Shown here: in pieces, positions 23,766-38,290 of the stretch
Numbering within the stretch: position 1 is the stretch's first letter
Layout: each line of letters opens with the position of its first letter
NCBI GenBank assembly: GCA_023238725.1
Contig: CM041536.1
Location: 14,353,271-14,417,270 of the forward strand
DNA length: 64,000 nucleotides
Direction: 5' to 3'
Source of the DNA: Scortum barcoo
Lineage: Eukaryota > Chordata > Actinopteri > Centrarchiformes > Terapontidae
Position numbers and translations under genes: made by a program
The notes under the pieces: generated by a model
Databases searched by the model: none
Seen by the model: the letters and a program-made list of their open reading frames with translations, nothing else
What the model was told of the DNA's origin: nothing

Positions 23766-26700
23766 AATCTGTGATCTTTCTAAACACACTGCAGGTCTAC
23801 ATTTATTCTACTTTTTTACTCTGATAGTTTTGTTTTTTGTTTTTCAGAATGCAACACGTCTCTCAACACAACAACACCACCGTTACTATGGAGACAAGGT
23901 CAGCATATGGTGCAAACTCTGGACCTGCTGAAGCTACTATTTCCGATTTGCAAGTGGAAAAAAATGCTAAATTACAGTAGCTAATTTACATGAAAAAAAC
24001 ATTAAAATGGTTTTATTTTGACTTCACAGGACGCAGAGAAGCAACATGTTTCAGCACCTGAGGAAACTTTTAGGACTGAGTGAGAGGATAATCAGTCCAG
24101 TGTGAAGGAAAAGGTCAGCGAATTTAAGCAGCTAACACCCTGCTGTCACATGTTGTGTTTGGGACCAACAAAACAAACCAAGTGTATTTGCACCCATTCT
24201 GTTTATACACAGGTAAACCACAACACTTTGTGTTGAGAAGACAAGAATCCACTGGCTGCTTATTAAAGGCTATCATTTTTTCAGCGTGCTCCAGTCCCCT
24301 CTTTTTTTCCCTTGAGACTAATTTGTGGTATAAGGACACCAACATTTGAAAATAATATTCAGTATCATTAATATGAATGCTTTTCTTGCTGTCACCGTAG
24401 GACATTAGGGGATCTTCCCTAATTTGCGCCGTTCATGTGTGGCCATGAGATTTTAGCCACAGAACTAAGTACCAGTTTTTCAGAAAAAATAAATTATAAA
24501 ATAAATTATAAAAACAAAAAATCATGTCCTTGAACAGAACTTATCACTGTTCTGAAAGCATTTCCTTAATCCTCTTGAATTCTTCTAACCATTTGATTGA
24601 AAAATATTTTGTGTTTGTCTTGTACAAATGTGAATGTAATAGTGTGGGGGCTACTTTGCTGTAGTCTAACTGGCCCTGATGTTCAGTGCCAGCAATTTTA
24701 ACAAAAAAAAAGTTTTCACCACTTAGGAACATTTTCACTGAACACTTCTGGGCCTGCCGCACAGATTGAAGGGACCAATAGTGGCCTGACAGCAGCAAAA
24801 GAGACCTTTTTGTACCCTCAGTATCTGCAGTAAAGGCTGGAAGGATGTAACCTTTGCTACCTTCAGGGTGAGTAAAGCTTTACACCTGTGACCACCGGCA
24901 TCACTTTGCTCCTGTTGTGCTGTAGATTACAGTGTTGCCATCTGTTTACTCTCATATTTTCTGAATCCGTGGTCGCTTTCAGTGGTGTTGAATTGTTGTT
25001 GTAGTAATAACAGTGTGTAATCTCTGTGGTGTGTTTTTGCTCAATTTTGTTGCAAGTTCTCCAGGCTGTTACTCACCCAGTTTGTACGGCTAAGTAGCGA
25101 TGCAGCTCCTCCAGCCCCTGAGGCTCACCCATCAGATGTGTTGTGATGTCAACACTGGTTGTTGGATTTTGTTGCAGAGCAGATAACACCCAGGGACTGT
25201 ATCTATATTTCTGTAAAATTACTTCAGTGCTGTCACGGCGGGCTCAATAGCTAACTCCTGTTTAATGGCGAGGAAGCAGCTTTCAGGATCAGTTATTAGA
25301 CAACAACAAGAGGAGTTCTGTCTGTCTTGTTTTTTAGCTTTTGGAGACAGTTCCTCTTGTAATGTGAATTGTGTTTTCCTGCATGTCTCTTTTAAAATCT
25401 TGGACCTCAACAGATGATTGTGTTGCACACTAGTATCCTGGTTAGAATTGGATTTTTAAAGCATGTAAACTTATCCTGGTTTCTCAGCAGGATACTGTGG
25501 CAGGTCGACCCACCTTGTTGTCACAGAAGATAGTGGTAGCTGATATAGTGAGAAATCAAGACACACCCGCTGTCAGACAATCAGAAAGCTGGGTGCTGAT
25601 ATGATCATGTGTGCAGAGATATGATGTATACAGGGATGTGAATAACAGGGTTTTATATATTCCCTGTAAACTCTCTATCCTTACTATGATCAATAACAGG
25701 ATAAGCAGCAGGACTCTAATGCAAATGCACTGATTAATGTTAGCTTCCAGTGTTTCCATGGGGCATTATAGTATAACATTACACACAAATTGTGGAAAAA
25801 GCATAAAATAACTTTTCTGATGTCTGATACTATATTACTTTTATACCCTTTCCTGCATGTCACCTTCATTTAATACTTTCTACTTTTCTGTGGCTCTGCT
25901 GTTTGCATCTGTAATGATGCAATGTTTCTGTGTGGTTCAATGAAAACATTAAAATGACTGTTGGTAAATTTAGGAGAAGAAGAAAAGTTAACCACCTCTG
26001 CCTTAAGAATCATAACATTGTTCAAGGATACTTTTGTTGGACCGAGTTAGGATTTGACCAGCAGGAGTTTCTGAACCTTGATAATGGTGCATTTTATTGA
26101 TGCTGCCAATAGCTTACATACAGTGTATTGAATTGATCTTATACAAAATATTTTCTGTGATTACCCAGCAGCAAAGGTTTACTACTATAATAAGGTGGAT
26201 ATGCAGTCTCGAAGTAGCTGTGACCATGTTATCAAAAAAAAACCTGGCAAAGTTTTACGTAACTCAACAATTAAATGCCAAATTTTTTGTTCCAAACAAA
26301 CAATGCAATTTGATGCTAAAATGGAAAACTAGCTCATTCACCATTCTACAGAAATGCAAAGCCTGCTTCTTACAAAACACAAGTAGACACAGGTGGAAGG
26401 TGAAATGGTAATTTCTTAATTTGACAAATGGCAACATATTGGCCAGCCTTTTCCGATTACTTTTTGCCATAAAACATGCAGAGCCTAATGATGTTATTTC
26501 AAAATTACTGATATATTAGTCAGTCAGCTGAACTAATTAAAACATGTTAATTAAAGCATACATGGAATTATCTGAATAGAATAATGAAAGTGTTAAAAAC
26601 GTGTTCCGATGTTTTGAGCCTTCATTTTTTTTGAGAAATGGGAGCATTGTGTGAAAGGCAGGGCTCTTTGAATTTCCTTATGAAGCTTGATGAGGGGATC

Positions 26701-29700
26701 ATGATTTGATGAAATGTTGTGAAAAATTGTGGGCTGCTAGTATATATTGTCTCCTCTGCCACTGGTTTGTCTAGTGCAGTATATGATCTGCCCAAACTTC
26801 CACACACGGATTCCAGTATTATGAATGCATTTGAAAGTCAGTCAGGCTCAAATGTAGTGTTCCCAAATCCCCGGGGCTCTTAGATAAAGTCACTCCGCAT
26901 GGCAATATCAGCTAGACTCATTTCCATAGACATGAAGGCGTTGTAGTGGTCATGTGGGATAGAACAAGTGACCTTGGAAGAATGTCTCATGCCTGACCCC
27001 TTTTGATGATCATTTTCTCATAAACACTATATCTTTAGGAACAGTAGTATACACTACACATAACTGTGTAGAGTATTCAAGACTGCCTGCCCATCATTTC
27101 AGTTGCCATACCGCAATCAAAACCACTGAAAGACAGATAAAGTGAGAAGCTCATTCGAATATTAAAGTAATTTTAATAGTATTTTAGTCAGTGAAAGCAT
27201 CTATAATATTGAAAAATTTGAAATGAATAAATGAATGAAAAGACATTCAGAGTGTTTCTAAGGGCTTACTGTATTTCCACTGAAGTGGAAAGTTAATTTT
27301 GCGACAAGTTCTCAAGAGACGTTCAAGATATTAAAAGTAGAGATGTGGTGAAAAACCTGATGAGCAAGAGATCTGAAAAGAGTGCTCTCATAACAGATAT
27401 GGTGGTCCCTAGACATCACAACAAAACAGATGCGCCGTGTTACTTGACGACAAAGAAAATCATGTCATGTTGACAAAGAAACATTTAACCACACATCAAT
27501 ATAATAATATCTTATTACTGTATTTAAGTGTTTGTGTTTTAGAAATACAAAACAAAATCAAACAGTTCCTTGCTAACAAGATGAAACATTTTTAAAAAGA
27601 CTGATAGATAAAAGCTGTGAGGTGTGTGTGTACTCAAATCACACTAGTCTCAATCTACCAGATTCGCTGTTGCAACAACTGGATACTCAGTTTCATTTCC
27701 CAACAGGCATTGAAAATCATAAAAGTGTAAGGTTTAACATTCGCTTTCACCTGAAAGACCTTTCCAGTCCATTTCCAGTTCTTAAACTTCAGAAAAGTTC
27801 TTGAAAAAATAGATGGGCCTCTTGTTCCCATATGAAATATTAGTAGCAGTTTATTTGTACAACCCAGTGATGATACTCATTTACCTGTGAGGTGACAGAA
27901 TTTTCTTATTTTTACTTTTATTCATTGGATCTACACTCAGCAAACCCTGACACATAGCTGCCCTTTGATTTCTCATTGTCTCTTTATGTAAGTGCCATTT
28001 ATGTTGATCTGTTCTGAAGTGCTGTCTCTGCAGTGAGGTTATTTAAAAGGCTGTTTGCTCCTCCTCTGGAGATGGCACTGCTATCGATTAGGAAAAACCT
28101 TAGTCTTTTTCCAAAGAAGTAAACATGACAAAGCTTGTATTTCAAGCTGTCGACAGCCTTGTGTCAAGTTTGAGTCACATAATTACATTTTCATAATACC
28201 AAACAGAACATATTTCAGTCACATTGTGTTTCATATTTGTGTTATTTGCTGTCTGAAACAAGACTCTGCCCGGCTGTTGAGTTCCAGCTTTTGCATTTAT
28301 TTAAACACTGCATGGAGCAGCCAAGATCATCATGCTCCTTACAAATACTCACAGTAACCTCAGTATTATGATACAGTGACTGACATTTAACTGCTTCACT
28401 TTGAATGCATCTTAACAACCCATCTCTATTCAATTCAGTATTGTCCTTGACCTTAATCTCTTCCTAACAAAGTTATCTAAAGACTGCCTTTTGAGGAGGA
28501 AAGAAGAACCGAAGCAGAATTGTTATGGCTTTGACTCATAATGTGTATCTATATTTTGGGAAGTTGTTCTGACTGTTCTGTGCTGACTGGACAGGAGAAT
28601 GATGGCGACTACTTTAAAATGGTATAGTTGAGCTGAGTTGAGTTGAGCTGAGCACATCTGTTGAGTGGATCTCCATCGTTGTTATTATGTGCTGTGCTGT
28701 TGCATTGATGTAAATATCTAAAAATAAACAGGGAAGCTAAGTGTAAGGGGGAGAAGACTTTTCTGTTTTTATACCTTTTCTCTTGTTTATGATCACGGTA
28801 TATTTTTTGTTTCCTCTTTGGATTAGGTAAGAGTTGGGTTTTTACAGATTGTTTTGTTTAGTACTTTGGCCATGCTCCCCCGATGACTATCGTGCACTGA
28901 TTTGTGAATAAATCAGTTTTGTTTTGACTGTCATTCTTGGGAGTGGTGAAAGAGGGGAGTCATCTTTTTATATGCTGTACTCCAGTTTCCACTAAGACAA
29001 GCATCACAAGAACATCCTCCTTAATGTGCCATAAAAGCAGAACTGTCGGTAATTCTTATCTTTCCCAAAGTAGTCAAGTGTATTATGTCTTCAAAAGTCA
29101 ATTCTGAAAAAAAAAAAAAAAAATTGATTTTCGAGTGCACAGAAAAGTTAATTAAATACACGGAAAAGCTAATTATAAAAATCATTGAACTTCTTAGCAA
29201 ATTTCCATGCCTGATTATAAATTATGGTTTGGGGGGTTAAGGACATTATAAGAGGGTTTATGTGGGTTTAGCAATGAAAAGGTTTGAACAAAAGTAGATA
29301 AACAGTGCAGTGCGTAAGTAGGACCCAGCTGTTTTAAAGCCTTGCAACCAAGCAGCAAGACTTATAACAAAAATAAAGCATCAGTAAAGGCAATTGCATG
29401 CTGTGCTGCTCTGCCAAAAAGCCCAACAGCAGCATTCTGTTGTAAAAGTTTTGACTGACTCCTCTTTTTTTAATGATGTGTTGCCGTGCACTTTTTCAAA
29501 AGCAAAATTGTGACCATTCAAGGGCTCTTTCTACAGAAGCAAACAAGCATTTTATCATCAGAATCTGAATCTCCTACAGTACACTATGTTATATAATTTC
29601 TAATTTAAAAGAAAATGCCTCCATACACAAATTAATGCTTTTATCAAATGATATATTAAGATAGTTCAATGCACATATTGTAAATACTGCAGTGATATAC

Positions 29701-31600
29701 ATGAGTAAAATATTCATACATCTCAATATGCATCTTTTTTTTCCAATAACCTAGATACAGATATAAAAATACAAATGCATTATTGTGACTGTGTGGCTCA
29801 TAGAAGCTGATAACTCAGCAAGGCCATATGGGGAATTAATTATAGCCATCAACACACCTGAGGTAAGGTAAGAAAAAATGCCACCACACATTGTACTGTA
29901 GCTTCATATATAAATTACAAATACACCAATATACCAATGCTTCACAGTGCCTTCACCAACATCAACAGCACCATTTGTCAACACTTTGGCACACTAGTTT
30001 ACAAAAGCTTACAAAAGCTATTTTCTTAAAATTTCTTTAAATCAGGTAGTCTCATTCTGATCGTGATGCTCAAGAGAGACCTGAGAACAAGAGACATTCA
30101 TAGATAATAAAGCTTTATCAAAGGAAGGAACACTTCCGTTTGAATAGATACAGAGCTGGAAATGTTATTTTATCAGATACAGGGACAGCATTATTCTTCT
30201 CAGGTAAATACTCCTCAGCGTTTCCCTTTGAGATTAAGATTTAACTGAACACAGTTAATCTTGTTCTTGATGCTTTACAGCTGACTACTACTGCTTACTC
30301 ATTGTTTAAAGCACTTCATGAAATATTCTAGGAATACTAGAACTACTCTCAGGGATTAAAGTTCATTGTCATTGTGATAGATTTCTGAAATCTGAATGAA
30401 ATGAAAAAAATCAGCTGATTTAGCATACAATCTACCTGGATTTAAACTATCACACAATCTACAAATATAGCTTGGCAGTGTTAATGATATTATACCACAT
30501 TAGTTTCACTGCACAGTACGAGTTGTAGCATTGAATTGAAGGACTATGCCATGAACATGTCAGTCCTTTCATCTAATTGCAGTTGACCACAATTGTGTTT
30601 GACTTTTTTGACAGGCAGTGGCAGCTAGTATGTGATACTAGAAACTTGAGAAACTCAAGCCAAAAACAAGCCTACAAAACTTTCTCACTCATGTTAGGTA
30701 ATGAATTCAGGGCTTCTTTCTGCCACCACCTAAGCTTTGCCTACAAAAAACATCACAGTGTCCGCTACACCAATACTTTAATATATCAGAAAAGATAAAT
30801 CACTGTCAGGTCAACAAAAAATTTGTGTATGTACTTAAAGCTTAATATCTTGTTGTTTATTATTTTTCTCCTATAAAAGTGTTTTTGGTCTGTTCCTAAT
30901 TGAAAGGATGCATGATGTTGTTTGTGCTCTTTGAGTTATCGCTCCCAAAGCTAGTGCATACTGGGCTGAAATATGTAAATAAAGCATTAGTTAAAACCTT
31001 TTTTCCAACTGCATTAGAGAACAGCAGCAATGGTTGTGCTTGTTTCTGAATTTGACATATTGTGCTATTTGTTCAGCAGGAGTTGACACAGATGCAGTGG
31101 AGGCTAATAGCTCATCTTCTCTGCGTTTCTGTGTACAAATTGTAGATAGGGAACATGAGTTCCCCCCCCAAAAAAAAAAAACCTTCACTCAGAGCATAGC
31201 TTTTTTTTTTTGCTTTATTCCCTGTTGTCTAAGGTTTATGTATTGTAAAGTTTTCATAAAAGCAGGGGATGCCTTCTTATGTCTTCTCAAGATTCTGAAA
31301 TTCTCCAAGCAACAGTGAATGTTAGTAAATCAGAGGGAAAGGCACCAGGGATGGTGGTTGCTGTAGAACTTACTGATTAAGGTAAGTGGCTTTGGGGTCT
31401 TCAGTGAATCTTCACACTGCAATATTTCCCTGAGCCAAGTCTTTGTTCTGATGTTATATTAAATATGGCACTGCAAGAAGAACCTCCAGCATGTGAGCTG
31501 CCAGTCTCTGTTCCATTACATACATCAAATGCTGGGAGAAACGTGTCCAGAAGTACAGTGTGTGTCTAAAGAATAATGACAGTGATTTTTTTCTTGATAG
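23766..31600. other. Gene-free spacer between pex11a and the receptor gene, left part
   Basis: No ORF here has a recognisable domain or conserved splice structure. Contents noted: a small MITE at 25432-25496, a short GAGTT/GAGCT tandem at 28627-28652, and a 16-A tract near 29108-29123. The remainder is unannotated AT-rich sequence and could hold enhancers that cannot be seen in one sequence. Confidence 0.4.
25432..25496. mobile_element. 65-bp MITE with AGTATCCTGGT ends
   Basis: The left end AGTATCCTGGT (25432-25442) is inverted with one mismatch at the right end AGCAGGATACT (25486-25496). The interior word TTGGATTTTTAAAG resembles CTGGATTTTTGAAG in the copy at 36938-37038. Confidence 0.5.
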
Positions 31601-31603
31601 ATG

Positions 31604-31618
31604 TAATATATATATATG

Positions 31619-31683
<65 letters not shown>
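31604..31683. repeat. (AT)n microsatellite
   Basis: About 31 uninterrupted AT units from 31621, preceded by shorter imperfect AT runs. It creates a spurious Tyr-Ile repeat reading frame on the minus strand. Confidence 0.95.
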
Positions 31684-31684
<1 letters not shown>

Positions 31685-33029
31685 CCTAATTAAGCCATCA
31701 ATGAAGGTGGAAGCACTACTTACAAGGGAAACACTGTAATGGTAACTGAGAACTACACTGAGCATATTTTACACACAAAAAGGATTTTATTATTTCTGCG
31801 CTTACCCCAAAGCAACTGCCTGAAAATGCAGAGATACACAGCATGTGAGAATTAATAAGAATAAAAAAAATGTCATTTTTAAAAGGGGCTGTTCAGATAA
31901 TAATTAGTGAGCTGAAATTAGCACCCCCCTGTACACCTGATGACTAAGTGACTTCGAAATTACAATAAATGAAAGTTAGATTTAATGAGGAACCATCAAA
32001 TTAATTCCATATAGTACGATGTAATTATTAAACAACAAATCCAAAAATCCTTATCCAAAGCAATGTGAAACATGACTACGTCAATAGAAAAGTCTATTAA
32101 AACGCAGATGTGTTGGATGCAATCATAGTATTCCACAATTATTTTAAAAGCATGTTTTCTGTCTGACAGAAATTATGACTCACTCATCATTTTCTCTCAC
32201 AGTAGAACGTTTTTCCGTTTACTGAATGATTGTATCAACATATTTGATCCTTTTTAATGTCTATGCTAGAGAAAAGATTGAGTACCTTCCCTGCTCACAC
32301 ACTGTAAATTTGACTACGTTTTTAACATGATTATTTAAGATGTTTTTTTTAATTATCTTTAATATTATCTTCTTGTGTAAAAGATTTGTTTACACAGAAA
32401 TTGTTACATGCAACTGAATAAACCCATGTCTATTGAAATAAACAATCACATTTGATTGTCTCTCTATTTTAATACATTGTGTCTAATTTATCAGCTACAG
32501 TAGCTCTAAGAGATCTTTATTGTCACCTCACAGCATATGTTACTTATTATAATCATACACACACAGTACTGAGGTTTTACAGACATACATGAACAGAAAC
32601 CTGAGGACGGTTACCCACGTTAAAGATATGTTCATAATCAAAACGATGAGAAAATAACTTGAGGTTAAAAAAAGCCATTGCATCTGTGTAGCAGCATAAT
32701 TTGCAATTTGCATCCAGTATACATGTGCAAGGGTCTGCACAGTGGTTTGTTACTGATTGCACATAGTACATAGCCTTTAGTTAGAACTTAGGGACTGAGC
32801 TATGTTTTTTTTTTTTAGAAACGTTTAATTATTTCTTATTACTGCAAGATGCTAATAATCTAATAATATTTGTGTTTTACATATGAATTAACATGAATGT
32901 TACAAATTGTTACAAATGTAAAAACAATTTAAAAAGGGAAGAATGAAGTTTCCAAAGCCATGACATCATTATTCCCAAATAGTTTAAAGGCATAGTAATA
33001 TTAGTGTATGTCTACTTCCAACTCTGAAG
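31684..33029. other. Spacer, nothing recognised
   Basis: AT-rich; no coding or RNA feature supported. Confidence 0.4.
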
Positions 33030-33216
33030 AGTAATAGAAAGTTCTCTAATAAATTCTCTCTCTCATTATTCTGGGACTTAGCAAATAGAAATAATTTTGG
33101 TAATCCTAACTGATTTCAAACAAGAAAAGTTTAGTCTGATTTAATGTCAGACAGTGAGAAAAAAAAGGTTATGTGTCTTTTTATACAGTGTATGTAAACT
33201 TCTGGTTTCAACTGTA
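33030..33216 (+). mobile_element. Right end of a Tc1-family transposon
   Basis: It ends in GTGTATGTAAACTTCTGGTT then TCAACTG, the classic Tc1/Sleeping Beauty-type terminal inverted repeat, followed by TA. Upstream words TCTCTCTCATTATTCTGG, GGTAATCCTAACTGA and TTTAATGTCAGACAGTGAGA match the untranslated right arm of salmonid/teleost Tc1 elements (from memory). No transposase remains. Confidence 0.8.
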
Positions 33217-36200
33217 TATAATATTAGGAGGATCCTTGGTAACACTGTCCTTTTTCTTCATTATTGTAACATTTTCCAATCATTGACATTGTGCTTACTG
33301 CCTTCTTAGCCATCAATTTATTTATTATGAAATGCCTAGTGTGTGCCCCATATAAATTCATGTGTCTGTAGCTTTTTAGCTAATAGCTGTAGCTAATTAT
33401 TTTTTTCAAATGGTTATAAATGTACAAATAGTACAAGAATTTATTTTTGAATTCCCAGTCGCGGTCATGCTTGAATCATGGATTTGTCCTACAGCATTAA
33501 GGTCACTGAAAAAGACAAAAACAGAAGGTGTAATGTGGAACTTTTTGGACATAGTTACCATGCTGTATGTGTGTGTATCCAGATCTACAAAGACACTGTG
33601 CAAAAATCCCCTGTGTAACAGTCATGACAGCAAACACAGAAGAACTGAGAGAAACTGCCATCTTGACAAATTTAATAATAGAAGTGGATTGCAGCCTTTG
33701 TAAAAGAGGCAAGTTATTTGAGGATAGGGCACAAGATGTCTCTAAAATCCATCAGACAATCTTCACAAAGCATCTCATATCCAGACTGAGAGTGAATCCC
33801 GCTGAGACAGGCTGCACTTCACAGATGACTCCACAGAGACTGTCTTGAATGTGTCTTGAGTTACCACTTTTTATCAACTCTTCCCTTTCCTTCTCACACT
33901 TTATTTTATTATTGGGCAATGTATGACTTCTGCTAAATAAACAAATGAAAAACGAAATGAAGAATGAAACAAACAACTGAATTAACGAGTAAACTGGATT
34001 ATACATTTATGCTCAGTCATACAGCTAGTGTCACAGAGGTGATTTGCATACCAAACGATATGGTAATGATATATAAATAAATTTTGTGTTGTTTTTTTTG
34101 TGGTTAACTGCTGTTTGACTGTGATATTTGTAGCAACAGTCGGCTGAGTGTTACACGGTTTCATGGTCGTGAGTTTCTCGATTAATTGCTTCAGTCAGTT
34201 TCAGTTAGTTTCTCTGACTCACTTCATGTCTCTTTCTGTTTGGTTCAAACACTGTTTCTCTTTTCAACAACCACTTTCTTGATTAGCCAGGAAATAAACT
34301 ACATAACTTTGTAATTAAGCTCTCAAAGGTTACAAGACGTGCTTACTTTGAGAATGAAATCTGTATGGAAGTTGTCCATCCGGTTATACTGGTCAGCAAA
34401 CTGCACACAGACAATGGAAAGTTCTGCCAGGAACTAATTAAACTAATTAAATTTAGTGGCTGGTTTCTCCAGTCGAAATGCAAATTCTTGAGTTTTTTAA
34501 AAAAGGTTCCTGCAGTGGAGAGACACAGAGATTATAGCCTTCTGTGAAAAAGAGACTGTTGTGATTTAAAGATATGAAAGCGTTAAATGAGCTGTTATTC
34601 AATCTTTTAATGTAATCACTGACATCTTTGCATTTCTAACTGTGAACAGCAAAAGACAACCTTCACACAGTGTGGGTTCATCACTTTCTTTAAATCTGAT
34701 CACTTAAGATTAAATCATTAAAGGCCTCATTACACCATCCTGTGCTGGAATTACAGTGTTCACATCAGTGGGGGAAACATGGAGAAATGTTTGGTCCGAC
34801 ACAGTGATTCCACTAAGAGACACGTCTGCTAAAGCTAAAGTCAGCCTGCATCAAGATATGAACAGAGATTTTATACTTTTGATTGCTGCTAAAACTTGTC
34901 TACAAACCAAACAGTCTGATTACAGCATAAAGCAGAATACAAAGCTGACAGAAGCTTATTTTTTGTTCTGCCACTCTCCGTCTCTGCACTCATTTTTTCT
35001 CTTTAATATTGCAGCGCTATGATTCATGTTCGCTGCACTGCCATGTTACATGCCTTAATGTTGATATCATAGTCTGGCACAGACTGCGCCATGTCAAGAT
35101 TTCATAAGACCTATCTGCATCAATGTGACATGCAGTGAGCTTTGCTGTGATCAGTGTCTGATGGCCCATGAGCCTCGGTATATTTCCCACTGCTGCTTTA
35201 ACTATGAGGGAGAAAAATTCAGAGTTATCAGGGTGTGAAATGAAATCCGTGACAATCATGAAATGTTTTTATTAGTGGTGATTACCTGAATGTGGATGTG
35301 TTAATATCATAACAATTTGTTTGCCATTGTGCCTTTTTGTTGTTTTTTGCCACCATTAACTTAGTCAGTAAATCAGTCATTAGAAGATGTAGTGGCTGTA
35401 AGTTCTAAATTTACTCACCAAAATGAGTCGTTACTGCAACTTTTGTGACTGAATACATTTCTACTGCATAAGATTTTAGCTACAGGAACACTGAGTAAAC
35501 ACCTGTCTCTTCTTAACTACTGCAACATGTAAAACTCACCTTTTTCCCAACAGAGGTGGGAGTTTCTTAAGTTGGACTATACTATACTATACTACTATAA
35601 AACACTCTGACTAAAAGAATACATGATATTAATAGGAATGGACCTGCCATAGATTGGATTTGGCTGTTCAGTGGGGGTCTCTGACAGATGATTTGCATTG
35701 TTGGCTTTCACAGGCAGCCCAAGATACCAAAGAGAGACCTAAACATTTAGAGCAAAGGAATTTCGTAAAGCTCAGATGCAAACAAATGGACACAAAACAA
35801 CACCAACTCTGCAAATAAGATTTGTGCGTGAAGAGACAACAGAGTCAAAGATAAAGTGACATTTTAATGTGACATTATACAGTATGTGTATGTGACCCCT
35901 AAGATGAAAAAACTGTATTCATCATGAAGCTTTTAGCCACGGTTGATAACAAAGAAAAGTGACAGACGTCTCACTGATATTGCAGCTATCACTTGGCTAT
36001 ATATGCAAGGTTTTATGTCACATCCTGCCTTTCTTTTTGTCCTGAGAAAGAATGAGAAAGAAATGGCATACTGTTTCTGATTAGAACCTTAAATGTTAAT
36101 TTAAATCTTTATTCTGATTTTTTAAAAACCATTGTTTGCAGCATGTAATCATGTAATCACTATAGCCTGACCTTTACCATATTCCCACTCAGCAGCGGTC

Positions 36201-36937
36201 ATTGTTCATAAAATATGCAAGCAGGTAGGCAAAGTTGATTGCTCCCACTGAATGAGTCATCTTCTTTGTGTTATACATCAAATAATAAGAATAGAATATA
36301 ATAGAAAAGAATAGAAAAAGAATTAATTTTTTTCTGTTTTTTTTTTTAATGCAACCTCTCTTCTTTCTGTGATGGAAAAGACACAGGAAGAAATAAATAA
36401 AGGTTAGTGCTAGTAGACTTGAATCCAGCCATAATAATCTGAGGCTGAAAAGCAGGATGACAGCATGCCGCTGCCAGTGTATTCCCTAGGAGTGAATTCA
36501 ACCCTCTTTATTGATGTATGTAATCTTTACTGTGTAGTTGGACAGTATCGAATCATGCCACCCACCTGATCTGCTAATTGGCGTAAGACCAGCCCAAACA
36601 TCTCCAGCTAATTGCAGAAGAAGGGGTCCAACAGAGCTGTGTGTCCTTGTCTTAAACACTGAGCACACCTGGAGTCGGAATCCCACAGTCATGTGTGAAA
36701 CTACAGTCAAAACAAAGTTTTAAATCTTCCATAGCTGACTTCAAAACTTTAGCCCAAATTATTTTGAGCTGCTTAATACAGCACTCAGCTGGATTTGCAA
36801 GAGGATTTTTTAAAAACAATGATATATAAGTGTGATATAACCTAAATTTTGCTATGTGAAAACATAATACAGTAAAAGATTCTTGATATACTGTATGAAT
36901 ACTGCTGAGCAGGCAGGAGCGTGTTTACATGGACATC
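33217..36937. other. Spacer, nothing recognised
   Basis: AT-rich sequence. Several ORFs of 60-97 codons occur but none has a domain, paired splice sites or codon bias suggesting a gene. Confidence 0.4.
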
Positions 36938-37038
36938 AGTATCCTGGTAGTGACTGGATTTTTGAAGAATACCACATAAACACCACACCCTGCTTTCAGA
37001 AACCTGGATATGCTGGCTGAAGCAGCAACCAGGATACT
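36938..37038. mobile_element. 101-bp MITE with perfect 11-bp inverted ends
   Basis: The ends AGTATCCTGGT (36938-36948) and ACCAGGATACT (37028-37038) are exact reverse complements. The same end sequence flanks the shorter element at 25432-25496. The family name is unknown to me. Confidence 0.6.
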
Positions 37039-38039
37039 ACTATTTATCATTTATGTATAATTTCACATTTATTACCAAAGAGACAGCATACATTTTTTCA
37101 CAACCTGGAACCCAAACGTTGTTCTCATTAATGGCTTATAAGTAATCTATGCATTTCTTAAATCTGTGTAAAGGGTATTAAGTTACTTAAACACAGGTTT
37201 CGTATATTATTCATCAAAGTATTTTTTCTTTTAAAATAATACATATATTTTCAAAAATATACTAAAGTTACAGCTTAAAATGTCGGATATACATATATAT
37301 ATGAAAATGAGTTTCAGTTGATCAGATGCTTTGTTTAACAGGGACGAAAAAGAATGTGAGCAAAAGAAATGGAACAGAGAATCAAGACCAACGGCAACAA
37401 CAGCACTTATATCATCCACTCAACCTTATATAATCAAAAACCTTCAAAGAGCAAAACTCTGCCGAGATTTGGGATCAGAAGGTCATTATGTAGGTTAATG
37501 GTTCTGGGCGACATTGAACTTGAGTGACTCATGCTTTCCTTGTCACTCTGCTGTAATTTTACTGTGCGTACAACATCAAATCTCAGTCAATCATGAACAG
37601 ATTCAAAGGGATGAACAGCTCAATAATATGGGTAAGGCAGAACATGATGTCTGCCTGGATTTTAAATTGTTATATAGGTCAGTTTATGATGCTGCTCAGG
37701 ATATCATTTGCCCGTTTTAACCACTGATTATGAATCTATTTTACCTGTTTTAGTGGTGTTAGATATTCTGTTGTCTTGTTTTATCTTTATATAGTTTTCT
37801 GTCTTTATGTTCAGCTTAGTTGAATTCCCTGAATACAAAATGGGTTACAGTTTGAAGAGTGATGAGTAGACTGGTGGAGCGATGATGGATTGAAATCAGG
37901 GTGAACTGATGTACTGATCAGCACACACAGCTGCTAGATGTATTTATTTAAATAGATTCTCTGTCTTCAGATCAGTGTGAAATGGAGCAGGCTGACATTA
38001 GTGAGTGGGTCGAGTTTTATTTCCTCTGAAATGTTCAAA
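37039..38039. other. Spacer, nothing recognised
   Basis: AT-rich sequence with short ORFs only; no supported feature. Confidence 0.4.
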
Positions 38040-38290
38040 ATGACACTCAAGGTGAATATTATATTACAAATAATATTATTCTATCTTGTTTATTTTGTAC
38101 TATTCTACTTTGTTATACTTATTACTTTTCTACTTTTTATAGTCATTCTACTTCTTTTATACTCCTTTTTTACTTACTTATTGGGCTTGCACCGGGACCA
38201 GGGTAACTAATCTCATTGCATCCCATGTTTAACATGTGTTGAAATGAAAATAAAACTCCTTGAATCCTTGAAATAAATAAATAATAATTC
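38040..38290 (+). mobile_element. Probable LINE 3' tail
   Basis: T-rich tract, then TTGGGCTTGCACCGGGACCA, TAACTAATCTCATTGCAT, AAAATAAAACTCCTTGAATC and a short-period tail (TTGAATCCTTGAAATAAATA). This layout matches the 3' end of an abundant teleost LINE. No coding part is present. Confidence 0.45.

Noticed and set aside
23848..24106. Two exon-like blocks with CAG acceptors and GGTCAGC-type donors
   Set aside because: The donors are weak, the blocks do not encode a recognisable protein, and no third exon follows. It could be a non-coding RNA, but nothing supports that.
31454..31765. ORF rich in Tyr-Ile repeats
   Set aside because: It is a translation of the (AT)n microsatellite.
33567..33848. 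93-codon ORF in the spacer
   Set aside because: No domain, no splice partner and overlapping ORFs in other frames; consistent with chance.
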